Below are positions 30,899 to 43,436 of a DNA stretch of 64,000 nucleotides, piece after piece; position 1 is the first letter of the stretch; each line of letters starts with the position of its first letter. A model generated the notes under the pieces. It did no database searches, was not told where the DNA came from, and saw only the letters and a list, made by a program, of their open reading frames with translations. The stretch lies in the NCBI GenBank assembly GCA_907163345.1, contig CAJQUN010000449.1, forward strand, positions 62,001 through 126,000, written 5' to 3'. The stretch is from Haberlea rhodopensis. Lineage: Eukaryota > Streptophyta > Magnoliopsida > Lamiales > Gesneriaceae. The translations under genes and the position numbers were made by a program.

Positions 30899-33599
30899 AA
30901 ACATGCTGTTAACAAGATATAAAACAATATATAAACGCATACCAGAAAACAGCTCTGGATAGTGCTGCACCATGTGTCGCTCTGTCTCCCACGTGGCCTC
31001 CTCGACACCCCTACGATCCCACTGAACCTTGATCATAGGAATAACCTTGTTCCGAAGTCTGCGGTCTGCCCTGTCTAAAATCCTGATAGGTCGCTCCACA
31101 TAAGAAACATCGGACTCAATCTGCACCTCTGAAGGCTGTAACACATGTGAAGGATCCGGCTCATACTTCCTCAGCATAGACACATGAAATACGTCGTGTA
31201 TACCCGACAGAGAAGGCGGTAAAGCCAAACGGTACGCCAGAGTACCCACACGCTGTAAAATCTCATACGGCCCTACATACCTCGGGGATAACTTTCCTCG
31301 CATCCCAAACCGTACTACACCTCTGAAAGGTGAGATCTTCAGAAAAACTCTGTCGCCTAACTGAAACTCCAACGGCCTACGCCGCTGATTAGCATATGCT
31401 GCCTGCCTGTCCTGAGCTGCCTTCATCTTTCCTTTGATAATCTTAACTTTCTCTTCCATTTCCTGAACCAACTCTGGTCCTCCAACCGACTTACGGTCCA
31501 CGTCATCCCAACACAAGGGTGACCTACAACGCCTACCATAGAGGGCCTCGAAAGGAGCCATCTGTATACTTTCCTGGTAGCTGTTGTTGTAAGAGAACTC
31601 CACTAAGGCTATCGAGTCCTGCCATGATATGTCGAACTCTAGCACACAAGCTCTCAACATATCCTCGAGCGTCTGTATCGTACGCTCAGTCTGTCCGTCC
31701 GTCTGAGGGTGATAGGCTGTGCTCAGCCTCAACTCTGTACCTAGAGCTGTCTGCAGACCCCCCCAGAAGTGAGATGTGAACCGCGGATCTCGATCGGACA
31801 CAATCGAAACAGGGATCCTGTGCGGTCTCACCACATCTCTGACATATAACTGTGCCATCCTCAAGTGCGTATATGTCATACAGTAGGGAATGAAGTGAGC
31901 CACTTTAGTCAGTCTATCCACGACTACCCAGATGGCATCAAAACCCGAAACAGTCCTCGGTAAGTGGGTCACGAAATCCATAGACACGTGCTGCCACTTC
32001 CACTCGGGTATCTCCAAACTCCTTAGTTCACCTCCAGGTCTCTGCCTCTCAGCCTTCACCTGCTGACAAATCAAACAGCGCTTGACAAATGAGGTGACAT
32101 CTTGTTTCATACGCCTCCACCAGAACTGGCTGCGTAAATCCTTATACATCTTCTTCCCTCCTGGGTGGACACTCATCCTACTGCAATGAGCTCGCTGTAA
32201 TAAACCCTGACGCAACTCAGGTGCATCTGGAACCACCCATCTGTCGCCAAGTCTCAGAGAACCGTCCTCAGCCACTCTGAATCTCGACGGCTGGCCTGAA
32301 TGAACCACTAATATCCATCTCTGAACCTCTGCATCGGTCCCCTGAGCCTTCCTGATGTGATCATAGATAACAGGCTCAGCTAGCAAGGTCAAAACCTGTA
32401 CTGGTGAAGAGGATACATCATAATCAAAACCCAAATGGCAGTAGGAGCCAAACATAGCTGATAGAGACATAGCATCCTCTGCTGTGCTCCTCACCTTCCG
32501 ACTCAAAGCGTCGGCTGTCAAATTTGCCTTCCCCGGGTGATATTCGATTTCACAGTCGTAGTCCTTCAGCAGGTCCATCCATCTCCTCTGCCTCATGTTT
32601 AACTCAGCCTGTGTAAACAAGAATTTCAGGCTCTTGTGATCAGTGAAGATGGTGAATGAGGTACCATATAAGTAGTGTCGCCATATCTTCAAGGCAAACA
32701 CTATAGCTGCCAACTCCAGATCATGGACTGGGTACCTCGTCTCATGTGGCTTCAACTGTCTCAAAGCGTAAGCCACTACATGTCTGTCCTGCATCAGTAC
32801 GCACCCTAATCCCTGTAGAGATGCATCGGTATAAAGAACAAATCCTTTGTTCTCCTTGGGTATCACTAGAACGGGTGCAGTAGTCAGTTTGTGTTTCAAT
32901 TCCCTGAAACTCTGCTCACAAGCATCTGACCAACAAAAAGGGACTCCCTTCTGAGTCAGCTGAGTAAGTGGCTTGGCGATCTTTGAGAAACCCTCGACGA
33001 AACGTCGATAATAGCCAGCCAGACCAAGAAAACTTCGAATTTCACTGACTGAAGTAGGGGTAGACCAATCCATAACTGCCTCTATCTTCCTCGGGTCTAC
33101 TGATATCCCCTCTCGTGATATGATATGACCCAAGAATGCAACACTGCTCAGCCAAAACTCACACTTGCTGAGTTTGGCGTACAACTGATGATCCCTGAGG
33201 ATCTGGAGCACTATCCTCAGATGATTGGCGTGATCCTCCTCATTCTTTGAATAGACCAGGATGTCATCAATGAACACGATTACAAACTGATCGAGGTACT
33301 CCTGAAATACCCTGTTCATCAAGCTCATAAAAGTAGCAGGGGCATTCGTCACCCCGAATGGCATCACCAAGAACTCATAGTGCCCATACCGAGTTCTAAA
33401 AGCCGTCTTTTGGACATCACCAGCTCTAACCCGCACTTGATGATAGCCTGACCTCAAGTCTATCTTGGAGTACACCTTCGTACCCTGAAGCTGGTCGAAC
33501 AGATCATCAATCCTCGGAAGCGGATATCTGTTCTTCACTGTAGCCTTGTTCAGTTGCCTGTAGTCAATGCACAGACGCATTGATCCATCCTTCTTTTTT
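30875..33599 (-). CDS. Tekay pol: RT, RNase H, integrase, chromodomain-like tail
   Basis: This is the downstream part of a single gag-pol polyprotein, separated from its start by a one-base insertion near 33592-33597. If the extra base is ignored, gag-pol is about 1520 codons. Domains in order, numbered from the gag start: RT with RLCIDYRQLNK and catalytic FIDDIL (near 722); RNase H with LYTDASLQG (near 868) and the DHKSLKFLF and LTADALSRK motifs; integrase zinc-binding H-H-C-C (HCSRMSVHPGGKK ... CLICQQVK, about 1090-1120), catalytic MDFVTHLP (about 1155), YHPQTDGQTE and the following ERTIQTLEDML (about 1250); and VKVQWDRRGVEEATWETERHM (about 1450-1480), the chromodomain-like end that in chromoviruses directs insertion to heterochromatin. 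It stops at TAA next to the PPT. All catalytic motifs look intact. Confidence 0.93.
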
Positions 33600-35441
33600 C
33601 ACGAACAAGACTGGCGCACCCCAAGGCGATACACTAGGACGGATGTATCCCTTGTCGAGGAGCTCCTGTAACTGTACCTTCAGTTCCCTTAGCTCTGCCG
33701 GTGCCATCCTGTATGGGGCACGAGAAATGGCTGATGTCCCTGGCAGCAGCTCAATAGCAAACTCAACATCCCTGACAGGCGGAAATCCCGGAATCTCATC
33801 TGGAAACACATCAACGAACTCCGCCACGAATGGAATGTCCTCGGCTCTCTCTTCCTTCTCCTCTGAAGTATCCATGGCATAAATAAGGTACCCAGTGTGG
33901 CCGCGTTCCAATAACCGCGACATCTTAACCGCCGAGATTACTGGTATCTTTGGACGAGAGCCGTCCCCATAAAAAGTCCACTGGAACCCCTGATCAGACA
34001 GAAAACGAACCATCCTCTTTTGGCAATCTACCATAGCTCGGTATCTGCTCAACACGTCAATGCCGATAATGCAGTCAAAGTCTGCCATCTCTAACTGAAT
34101 CATATCGGCCCTCAGATCATTGCCCTCAAAATAAATGAGGCAATCAGATAACAGCCGATCCGCAATCACATGCTTTCCCGTGGGTGTCGAGACCATGAGA
34201 GGCGTGGGTAACAGAGACGAGCACAAGCGGTGTCCTTCCACAAAAGCAGTAGATACAAAGGAATGGGAAGCACCTGTATCTATCAATATAAGTGCAGGGT
34301 ACGTAAGTAAATGGCACGTACCAGCAATGACTTCCTCTGGGGCTGCCTCAGCCTGCTCCCTAGTCAGTGCGTACACCTTTCCCTGCGGCGGTCCTGCCGT
34401 CTGACCTCCCTGTGGTCGTGGTGCAAACTGCTGTCTCTGTGGTGCCCTCCCAGCATCAAACCTTGGCCTATTCGGCCCTGAGTCTGTCTGACCTGCCCGG
34501 TTTGGGCAACCTCGAGCCATGTGGCCCATCTTGCCACAAATATAGCAACCTAGACAGTCACGTAACAAGTGCCATCCTCCACAGTTGGTACACCTGGTCC
34601 CCCCTGCCTTGCTCCCCTGTGTGGGTCCCCGGTTGTTCTGCTTCTGTCCCTGAGGCTTCTTCCCACTAAATTTGGAAGATGATGAGGCCCCACGAGCCTT
34701 GAACTGATCCCCTCGTGGCCTCAAACTATCAGCAACAGGCCTCTGTGGTGGTACTGAAGGGGGTACAACATCCTTGTACGCATCCACGGCAATCTCCGCC
34801 AACTCTGCCCGTGTCAGGGCGTCATCAAATGAGCTGGGGTTGTTGGAGATAACCCGATCAAACAGCTCTAGCCTCAGACCCTTCAGGAAGTTCCTCATCT
34901 TGGCATGGCTGCTGACAGCAATATGTGGTACATATCTCAGCAGTGAGGAATACTGCATAGCGTAGTCTGCTACTGACATGCTACCCTGCTTCAAACTGTT
35001 GAACTCATCCTCCTTTAATTGTCTGGCAGCTGCAGAGAAATACCGGTTAAGGAACCGGGTCCGGAATACAGTCCAGTCAACTGCCATACCTAGAGCTCTC
35101 AGCTCTATCACGGTGGTCTTCCACCACATAGCAGGCTTCTTAGCCATCTGAAACTCGGCTAACCTGAGCCATGCCGTGCGTGCACAGGGCGCAGTCACAA
35201 GTATCTGCTCTATACGTTCCAACCACTCCTCAGCTACTTCACCAGACTCAATTCCCTCAAACATGGGCGGATGGAAACTCAGAAACTGCTTCAAACTGAG
35301 CTCCCCTGGCAGTAACATCTGTACGCTGGGCTCCACGCCCATAGCAGGTGGTGGTAAAGGATTCAGCTGAGCGATACTGGCATTCCTACTGTCCATATCT
35401 CCTACCTCCTCATTGGGGTTCCCTGGGTTAATCTCAGCCAT
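33564..35441 (-). CDS. Tekay gag and protease with frameshift at the end
   Basis: ATG at 35441-35439 (after TTACAGC) begins MAEINPGNPNEEVGD; the same start is kept in all Tekay copies here. It has the Ty3-type gag domain (about residues 75-210: EEWLERIEQ, MWWKTTV, RFLNRYFSAAARQLKEDEF, FLKGLRLELFDRV), a basic low-complexity linker, and two knuckles, CTNCGGWHLLRDC (a C-X2-C-X3-H-X4-C variant) and the canonical CYICGKMGHMARGC (near 300-312). The aspartic protease has LILIDTGASHSFVS with DTGAS at 34280-34266 (near residue 388). After WGAPVLFVKK the A-run carries one extra A (six T on the plus strand at 33592-33597, against five in the sister copy near 17180), so translation leaves the RT frame and ends at 33564. 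Gag and protease themselves are open. Confidence 0.93.
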   Translation of the reverse strand: MAEINPGNPNEEVGDMDSRNASIAQLNPLPPPAMGVEPSVQMLLPGELSLKQFLSFHPPMFEGIESGEVAEEWLERIEQILVTAPCARTAWLRLAEFQMAKKPAMWWKTTVIELRALGMAVDWTVFRTRFLNRYFSAAARQLKEDEFNSLKQGSMSVADYAMQYSSLLRYVPHIAVSSHAKMRNFLKGLRLELFDRVISNNPSSFDDALTRAELAEIAVDAYKDVVPPSVPPQRPVADSLRPRGDQFKARGASSSSKFSGKKPQGQKQNNRGPTQGSKAGGTRCTNCGGWHLLRDCLGCYICGKMGHMARGCPNRAGQTDSGPNRPRFDAGRAPQRQQFAPRPQGGQTAGPPQGKVYALTREQAEAAPEEVIAGTCHLLTYPALILIDTGASHSFVSTAFVEGHRLCSSLLPTPLMVSTPTGKHVIADRLLSDCLIYFEGNDLRADMIQLEMADFDCIIGIDVLSRYRAMVDCQKRMVRFLSDQGFQWTFYGDGSRPKIPVISAVKMSRLLERGHTGYLIYAMDTSEEKEERAEDIPFVAEFVDVFPDEIPGFPPVRDVEFAIELLPGTSAISRAPYRMAPAELRELKVQLQELLDKGYIRPSVSPWGAPVLFVKKEGWINASVH

Positions 35442-35659
35442 GCTGTAACACAAAAGTTAACAACAATACAAAAAGCAGTTCATAATATAAGCCGTTAGAT
35501 AACAAGAGTAAAATATTCAAAGCATGTTAGTATAACACTTATACAACAATATGCATCACATGCATAACATGCCCAACAATGAATACCTAGCCAACTTGTC
35601 TCTAAAGGCTACCCTTCACTCTTCCCTGGTTATCTAACCACTGCTCTGATACCACTAAA
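35442..35659 (-). other. Tekay leader and primer-binding site
   Basis: On the minus strand: TTTAGTGGTATCAGAGCAG directly after the LTR end at 35660 (initiator tRNA-Met primer site), then a leader of about 200 bp nearly identical to 28280-28497, ending at the gag ATG. Confidence 0.88.
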
Positions 35660-38024
35660 TGTGAGACCCCGTTATCACATCAAGACATTAAGGTGCAATT
35701 TAGAGAACTAAACATTCATGTGAATAAATCAGAGTAACATGCCGTGTTGATTTATCTGAGCTTTAGAGATTACAGTACCAAAATGTTTCAAAAGGAAGAC
35801 ACAATTCCTACAAAGGTACTACATTATAGTCTTACTCTACTCAGTAGAAGCTATACAAAAATTTTCTCTAACATGCTAATCCTGTAGCACTCCTTACAGC
35901 TCAGCATATCAACCCGACCCTGGTTCTCGACAAAAAGCACCTACAAAGACAACCCCCAACACATGAGCATAACACAATTCATATTCAACATAATATGAAA
36001 GTAAGGCATAATGCAAATCTTAAACACAAGCCCTTCCTGTATTTTCAGCATTTATAACGCCCATTGGTTGTCCCTGTACCATAATTCATAATAAAAACAC
36101 ATTATAAGAATATATGGTTTCATAAATAAATGTCATGACATCCTTCCTCCTTAAATCCTTATTTCAATCCTGAGCCCTTATCATTAGTACATTTTAATGC
36201 TTCTTGCTACTCCATGTAAGCGGAATTCTTCCTCGCTTCCAATGGACCTTAGCGTAAGCAATTAAAATCCTTACTAAGATAACCTTGACTCGTGAAATAC
36301 ACCTCTTATATTTCACAACATACATATGCAAAAACAATGCATAATAACATGTATCATAACCTTAATGCACCACATTGCATTCATCATGCGTCAAAAAGAC
36401 AAACATAAAGCACATGTTACCGTTGGGATGCCCGTACGTCGCTTACGTACCTTTCCAAAAGATAGAGGAGTCAATCGACTTTATCTCCTCGGTTGTGATG
36501 GCACCTGGGATGGTTCTACATAGCCACACAACACAATATTAGGCACCTCATAACATTCCAATATCAAAACTTTAACAAAAATATATCAATTTAAATTTTT
36601 CAACATTCTGGGTCTCTCGATCGATCGGCCCCTTTTCCCGATCGATCGAGAAGACGCCTAAAATCAGAACCAAGATTCTGCCTCGCTCGATCGATCGAGA
36701 AGAAATGTCGATCGATCGAGATGCCCTGTTCGAGAAATACTAACCCAGAATTCTCGAACACCTATATTCATACCCTTCGATCTAGCATAAAACATACACC
36801 ACATGTTTGAACAATTATGCTAGCAATTACAATACACTACTCCTAGTGTATTCATACCAAATTTACACCCTAAGCATAAGCCTACATGTAAAAACGTCGA
36901 TCATTTAAACAAGTACTGGATCAACTTTTCTGGAAACAGGGTAACATATTCATTTCCAGATTTCTTGAGCACCTCACTTCATGCTATTAAACCTATCACA
37001 TATAGCATAAAGAAAGCTCGAACAAACATGCCATGGGCTTCACAAAACTACCATGCATATTTTCACATCAAAGTTTTACCAAAACCTAAGCTTGACGTGT
37101 ATGCTAATACCTTCATAAAAACACTCCCCACACATATATTTCCAGAAAACAGGGCACTTGAACCTTGCCCAGAATTTTCGAACACTACCTTTCACATGAT
37201 TAAATCCTTCACATAATACATGCAACATGCTCAAGGAAATATACTGGTACCTTCAACAAGCTACCATACACGAAATCACATCGAAGGTTCGACCAAAACC
37301 TAAGTTAGCATGCTTCAAATATTCATGGTAAAACCCTTCTTAACATGAAAAACAGAGTACTACCCTGCTCGGATGTTCGAGGAACCCTTTTCTCTACTAC
37401 AAATCTAGCACATAAAGCATGCAAGTTTCTTAACTAAACATGCTAAGGGCTTCACAAACATCACATAAAGGTATTCATAACAAGATAACATCATACCCTA
37501 AACTAGCATGCCAAATCTGCTACAAAGAACAAGCATGCCAGGAAACTGAAAACTGGGAAAAATGTGACTCCTCACCACTTTTGCCCTTCGATTTTCTATA
37601 TGAAAAGAATAATGAAACCCGATCACTTTTCTCCTGGAACTCGACCAAGTTGCAGAGAGATGAAGGGAAAAAGAAGGGAGCTTTTTGGAAGAGGCAAGAT
37701 GAAAATATCTTCAAGTAAAGTTGCTTGCTTAGTCATCTGCTTTCCCAGAAAAACAGGGGAGGGGCGTGGGTTAAGTCAAGTGGGGGTGGGGTGGTTGCAT
37801 GTAGGGTGGTTTTGGGGTGTTTAATTGTGTCCCGGTATCTTTCCTTGATATTTTATTATTTTACCACATCATCACAACAATTAAAAACACCTAACATGCT
37901 CCCTAAACCACATCCTCAAAATAAATAAATCACTCCCACATAAAATACGCCTTTAGCACATAGGCTCACAATTAACAACCTTTAATTGTATGCTTACCCA
38001 CATAATCATTTCGGGGATATCACA
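35660..38024 (-). mobile_element. Tekay LTR (type D), right copy
   Basis: It is 2365 bp and nearly identical to 28498-30862. It contains GATC palindromes (36616-36724), GTACGTCGCTTACGTAC (36434-36450), the nested palindrome near 36202-36258, and ACAAAGACAACC (35943-35954) facing GGTTGTCCCTGT (36066-36077), a 12-bp pairing with wobbles. It is 5' LTR of the complete interior and 3' LTR of the fragment at 38037-39072. Confidence 0.93.
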
Positions 38025-38036
38025 ATACTCCCCTAC

Positions 38037-39072
38037 TTATAAGATTTCGTCCCCGAAATCAAACATGCTGTTAACAAGATATAAAACAATATATAAACGC
38101 ATACCAGAAAACAGCTCTGGATAGTGCTGCACCATGTGTCGCTCTGTCTCCCACGTGGCCTCCTCGACACCCCTACGATCCCACTGAACCTTGATCATAG
38201 GAATAACCTTGTTCCGAAGTCTGCGGTCTGCCCTGTCTAAAATCCTGATAGGCCGCTCCACATAAGAAACATCGGACTCAATCTGCACCTCTGAAGGCTG
38301 TAACACATGTGAAGGATCCGGCTCATACTTCCTCAGCATAGACACATGAAATACGTCGTGTATACCCGATAGAGAAGGCGGTAAAGCCAAACGGTACGCC
38401 AGAGTACCCACACGCTGTAAGATCTCATACGGCCCTACATACCTCGGGGATAACTTTCTCGCATCCCAAACCGTACTACACCTCTGAAAGGTGAGATCTT
38501 CAGAAAAACTCTGTCGCCTAACTGAAACTCCAACGGCCTACGCCGCTGATTAGCATATGCTGCCTGCCTGTCCTGAGCTGCCTTCATCTTTCCTTTGATA
38601 ATCTTAACTTTCTCTTCCATTTCCTAAACCAACTCTGGTCCTCCAACCGACTTACGGTCCACGTCATCCCAACACAAGGGTGACCTACAACGCCTACCAT
38701 AGAGGGCCTCGAAAGGAGCCATCTGTATACTTGCCTGGTAGCTGTTGTTGTAAGAGAACTCCACTAAGGCTATCGAGTCCTGCCATGATATGTCGAACTC
38801 TAGCACACAAGCTCTCAACATATCCTCGAGTGTCTGTATCGTACGCTCTGTCTGTCCGTCCGTCTGAGGGTGATAGGCTGTGCTCAGCCTCAACTCTGTA
38901 CCTAGAGCTGTCTGCAGACCCCCCCAGAGTGAGATGTGAACCGCGGATCTCGATCGGACACAATCGAAACAGGGATCCCGTGCAGTCTCACCACATCTCT
39001 GACATATAACTGTGCCATCCTCAAGTTCGTATATGTCATACAGTAGGGAATGAAGTGAGCCACTTTAGTCAG
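38037..39072 (-). pseudogene. Tekay integrase C-terminal half and tail, truncated
   Basis: On the minus strand from 39072 it reads the middle of integrase (ending the VDRLTKVAHFIPYC region), STAYHPQTDGQTERTIQTLEDML, the linker and the chromodomain-like tail to the same TAA before the PPT. It has one-base deletions near 38459 and 38935 and a stop in place of Gln in VQEMEEK (near 38625), so it is more decayed than the complete copy next to it. Its upstream end joins E1 leader at 39072/39073. Confidence 0.92.
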
Positions 39073-39477
39073 CCAAAGCAAAGCACCGTGACAATCTTAG
39101 TAAGACGCGAAAGGATAAAAGTGATATCCGTTATACTTTAAATTGGGTACGACTTAACTAGGTTATCTCAATAGGATTGGGAACCTAGAGGCATGGGTTG
39201 GATAATAATTCATTTGATGAATTGAACAAAGCGTTGTTCATCCAACTATCCAAGAATTACATGTGATGTAATTGGCAAAGTGTTGTCTACCTAAATAACC
39301 GAGTCTTGGGCGATTAGCCAAAGCTAACTCAAGATTAGGCGAAATATGGATCTTGGCCCACTAAAGGTTTCGAGGGTTGATATTTTTAAACAAAATAGTG
39401 GGAGTATCATTTAATATAAGACCATGTTAAATGATTAAATCATAAACTTATTTTGCATATTTATATTGTAGATATCC
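39073..39477 (+). other. Copia E1 leader, resumed
   Basis: It starts at CCAAAGCAAAGCACCGTG and parallels the last 400 bp of the E2 leader (46408-46812), up to the gag start ATGGCAACTAACAA. No coding sequence seen. Confidence 0.85.
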
Positions 39478-42400
39478 ATGGCAACTAACAATACAACAAG
39501 CACATTATCACTGCGATCGGTCCTTGAGAAGGACAAATTAAATGGGACAAACTTCCTAGACTGGTATAGGAATCTGAGGATAGTCCTCAAGCAAGAAAAG
39601 AAGCAATATGTCCTAGAGGAACCCTTACCTGCTGAGGAACCTCCCCTGACGGCTACTAGAGCCGATAAAGATGCTTACAAGAAGCATCAAAGTGACGCAC
39701 TTGATGTTGGGTGCCTTATGCTTGCCACCATGAACTCTGAGCTTCAGAAGCAACATGAGGAAATGGAGGCGTTCGATATGATAGCACCTTAAGAAACTGT
39801 ACCAACAACAAGCAAGGCAAGAGAGGTATGACGTCTCTAAAGCGTTGTTCCAGTGTAGAATGGTAGAAGGAAGTCTAGTTGGAGCTCATGTACTCAAGAT
39901 GATTGGGTATATTGAGAATCTGGAGAAGCTGGGTTTTCCTTTGGACCAAGAGTTGGCCACTGACGTGATCTTGCAATCGTTGCCTGAAAGCTTCAGTCAA
40001 TTTGTCTTGAATTACAATATGATTGAAATTGAAAAGACTCGACCACAGTTACTTGGCATGCTTAGAACTTTTGAAGCAAATAGCAAGAGGTCTAAGCCTA
40101 CAAATGTTCTTATTGTGAATAAGAGCAAAGGAAAGACTAAAGCTAAGAGCTTCAAGAAGAACAAGAAGGTCTTTGTTAAATCAAAGCCAAAAGCTTCTGC
40201 ACTTAAGCCAAAGGGAGGGATAGCAAAGGAAGGGAACTGTTTCCATTGCGGTGAGACCGGTCATTGGAAAAGGAACTGCAAAGTATATCTGGAGGATCTC
40301 AAGAAAGGAAGTGTGACTTCCACTTCAGGTATTTTTGTTATAGAAGTCAATTTATCTACTTCTTCATCATGGATATTAGATACTGGACGTGGATCTCACA
40401 TTTGTGTAAATGTGCAGGACCTCAAAAGAGTAGATTGTTGGCGAAAGACGAAGTTGATCTCCGAGTTGGAAATGGAGCAAGAGTTGCTGCATTAGCTGTA
40501 GGGGATTATCATTTATCTTTGCCTTCTGGTTTATCGTTGATTTTAAAAGACTGTTATTTTGTGCTTTCTATTACGAAAAACATTATTTACAATTTCTTGT
40601 TTGGACAAGTATGGATTTTCATTTATGATAAAGGACAATTGTTGTTCTATTTATTTAAATGATATGTTTTATGCTAGTGCACAAATGGTGAATGGTCTTT
40701 ATTTATTAAATCTTGATATGTCTGTCTATAACATAAATACTAAAAGGATTAAAAATAATGATTGTAATCCGACTTATCTCTGGCATTGTCGCTTGGGCCA
40801 CATAAACGAGAAACGCATATCGAAACTTCATAAGGATGGAGCATTAGATTCATTTGATTTTGAATCATATGAAACATGCGAGTCTTGTTTAATGGGCAAG
40901 ATGACTAAAGCCCCATTCAAGTGACATGTTGAAAGGGCAAATATTTTATTGGGACTAATACATAGTGATGTATGTGGACCAATAAGCACACATGCTACAG
41001 GTAGTTTTCAATACTTCGTTACATTTACTTATGACATCAGTATTATGGGTATGTGTACCTAATGAAGCATAAGCATGAAACCTTTGAAAAGTTCAAAGAT
41101 TTCAAGAATGAAGTACAAAACCAACTTGGCAAAAGTATCAAAATCCTTCGATCAGATCGAGGAGGTGAATACTTAAGTCAAGAGTTTCATGACTATCTGA
41201 AGGAGTGTGGGATAGTCCCACAACTCACTCCTCTGTATACTCCACAATGGAATGGTGTATCCGAGAGGAGAAATCGAACTTTGTTTGGACATGGTTAGAT
41301 CAATGATGAGTCATGCAGATCTTCCGATATCCTTTTGGGGACATGCTTTAGAAACAACAATATTCATACTGAACCGTGTTCCATCTAAATCAGTGGAAAA
41401 GACACCATATGAGATATGGACTGGGAAGCGTCCTATGTCTTTTATGAAGATTTGGGGTTGTGAGGCTTACGTTACACGTCATGCCACTAACAAACTTGGA
41501 CCCAAATCTGACAAGTGTTTATTTGTGGGGTATCCTAAGGAAACGAAATGATACTATTTCTATTATCCCACCGAGAACAAAGTAGTTGTTGCTTGGACTG
41601 GTGTCTTTCTTGAAAGAGAATTTATTTCTAGAAAAACCAGTGGGAGACAAATAGAACTTAGTGAAGTTCAACCACAAGAAAACATTGAACATGATATTGA
41701 GATGGAAACTGAGCAGACACCGCAAGCTGTTGTGGAAGAAGTACCTGCTCAAGAGACACAAGCCCAGCGTAGGTCTGTAAGAGAACACCGGGAGCCACAG
41801 AGATATGGATTTCTTGTGACTCAACAAGGTGACTTACTACTTATGGATGAGGATGAGCCGTCATCTTATCAACAAGCTATAATGGGCACTGATTCTGAGA
41901 AATGGCAAGAGGCCATGAAATCTGAGATGGAATCCATGTATGCAAACCAAGTATGGACATTGGTTGATCCACCTGAAGGGGTACGAACCATAGGGTGCAA
42001 ATGGATTTTCAAGAAAAAGACCGATTGGATGGTAATGTACAAACCTATAAAGGTCGACTGGTTGCAAAAAGAATTCAAACAAATTCATTGTATTGACTAT
42101 GATGAAACTTTTTCACCAGTGGCCATGGTTAAATCCATAAGGATCTTACTTGCAATAGCTGCATTTCATGATTATGAAATCTGGCAGATGGATGTCAAAA
42201 CAGCTTTTCTTAATGGAAATCTGCTTGAGGATGTGTACATGACACAGCCTGAGGGTTTTGTCGATCCAAAGGATGCTGGAAAGATATGCAAGCTACAACG
42301 ATCCATTTATGGATTGAAGCAAGCTTCTCGGAGTTGGAACCTTTGTTTTGATGATGCAGTCAAAGAGTTTGGTTTCATCAAAAACGTAGATGAACCTTGT

Positions 42401-43436
42401 GTCTACAAGAAGGTCAGTGGGAGCATAATTATCTTCCTAATATTGTATGTAGATGACATACTTCTCATTGGGAATGATATCCCTGCCTTACAATCTGTAA
42501 AGATTTGGCTAGGGAATTGCTTTTCTATGAAAGACTTGGGTGAAGCCACCTATGTATTAGGAATCAAGATCTATAGAGATAGATCGAGAAGATTACTTGG
42601 CCTAAGTCAAAGTACATACATAGACAAAGTGCTTAAAAGGTTTAGCATGCAAGAATCAAAGAAAGGATTCGTGCCTATGACACATGGTATATATCTCTCG
42701 AAGGAACAATGTCCTTCAACACCAGATGAGAGACAACGCATGAGTAAGATTCCATATGCGTCAGCTATTTGGATCTATCATGTATGCCATGATATGTACT
42801 CGTCCCCGTGTATCGTATGCTTTGAGCATGACGAGCAGATATCAATTTGATCCAGGTGAAGGTCACTGGATTGCATTCAAGAACATCCTGAAGTACTTGA
42901 GAAGGACTAAGGATACATTCTTGATTTATGGAGGTGAGGAAGAGCTCAATGTAATGGGTTACACTGATGCAAGCTTCCAAACCGACAAAGATGATTATCG
43001 ATCACAATCTGGATATGTGTATTGCCTAAATGGAGGTGCTGTGAGCTGGAAGAGTTCAAAGCAAGAGACAGTAGCCGATTCTACAACGGAAGCTGAGTAT
43101 ATTGCTGCCTCGGATGCAGCAAAGGAAGCTGTTTGGATCAGGAAGTTCATTTCTGAACTTGGAGTGGTGCCTAGCATTAAAGATCCGATAGAACTCTATT
43201 GTGACAACAATGGGGCAATCGCATTGGCTAAGGAACCTAGATCTCACCAAAGATCCAAGCACATACTTCGGCGTTTTCATTTCATTCGAGAAATCGTTGA
43301 AAGGGGAGATTTTAAAATATGCAAAGTACCAACAGATGATAACGTATCTGGCCCATTGACGAAGCCACTGTCACAGCAGAAGCATGATCGTCATACTAGA
43401 TCTCTAGGCATTAGGTATATGTCAGAGTGGTCTTAG
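39478..43436 (+). pseudogene. Copia E1 gag-pol, multiply broken
   Basis: MATNNTTSTLSLRSVLEKDKLNGTNFLDW opens gag. A frameshift near 39785 breaks it; the reading continues as FQCRMVEGSLVGAHVLKMIGY, with the knuckle CFHCGETGHWKRNC near 40240 and protease LDTGRGSHIC (Cys to Arg after DTG). Frameshifts and stops follow near 40430, 40920, 41280, 41550 and 42760. Recognisable in order are the pre-integrase domain LWHCRLGHI, integrase (RSDRGGEYLSQEF, QWNGVSERRNRTL), RT (MDVKTAFLNGNL, catalytic YVDDILLIGND near 42450) and RNase H (YTDASFQTDKDD, ADSTTEAEYIAASDAAKEAVW). The order PR-IN-RT-RH marks Ty1/copia. It has far more damage than E2 or E3, which fits its outer position in the nest. Confidence 0.93.

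Larger units (their letters stand above)
28498..38024 (-). mobile_element. Structurally complete Tekay/Del element within the block
   Basis: It consists of LTRs 28498-30862 and 35660-38024 (both 2365 bp), primer site, gag-pol and PPT: 9527 bp, a usual size for Tekay. The gag-pol is open except for one inserted base. About ten LTR-LTR differences were seen by eye. No target duplication exists because partial Tekay interiors continue on both sides. Confidence 0.9.
16330..39072 (-). mobile_element. Two-unit Tekay block: pol end - LTR - gag-pol - LTR - gag-pol start
   Basis: Read on the minus strand from 39072: the last third of pol (39072-38037), an LTR (38024-35660), a complete interior (35659-30863), a second LTR (30862-28498), then the interior from its primer site through gag, PR, RT and into RNase H (28497-16330, interrupted by the LARD). 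The outer ends lie inside pol, not at LTRs. In the coordinates of the complete interior they correspond to 31912 and about 32746, so 833 bp separate them and the block is two LTR-interior units minus 833 bp. Both flanks are E1 leader in the same orientation. The two LTRs show about ten differences by eye. A typical insertion would end in LTRs with a target duplication; neither is present. Confidence 0.85.

Noticed and set aside
37440..37928. Small plus-strand frames in the type D LTR (duplicated near 30340-30766)
   Set aside because: They are antisense to the LTR, unequal between the two copies because of small indels, and without recognisable motifs.
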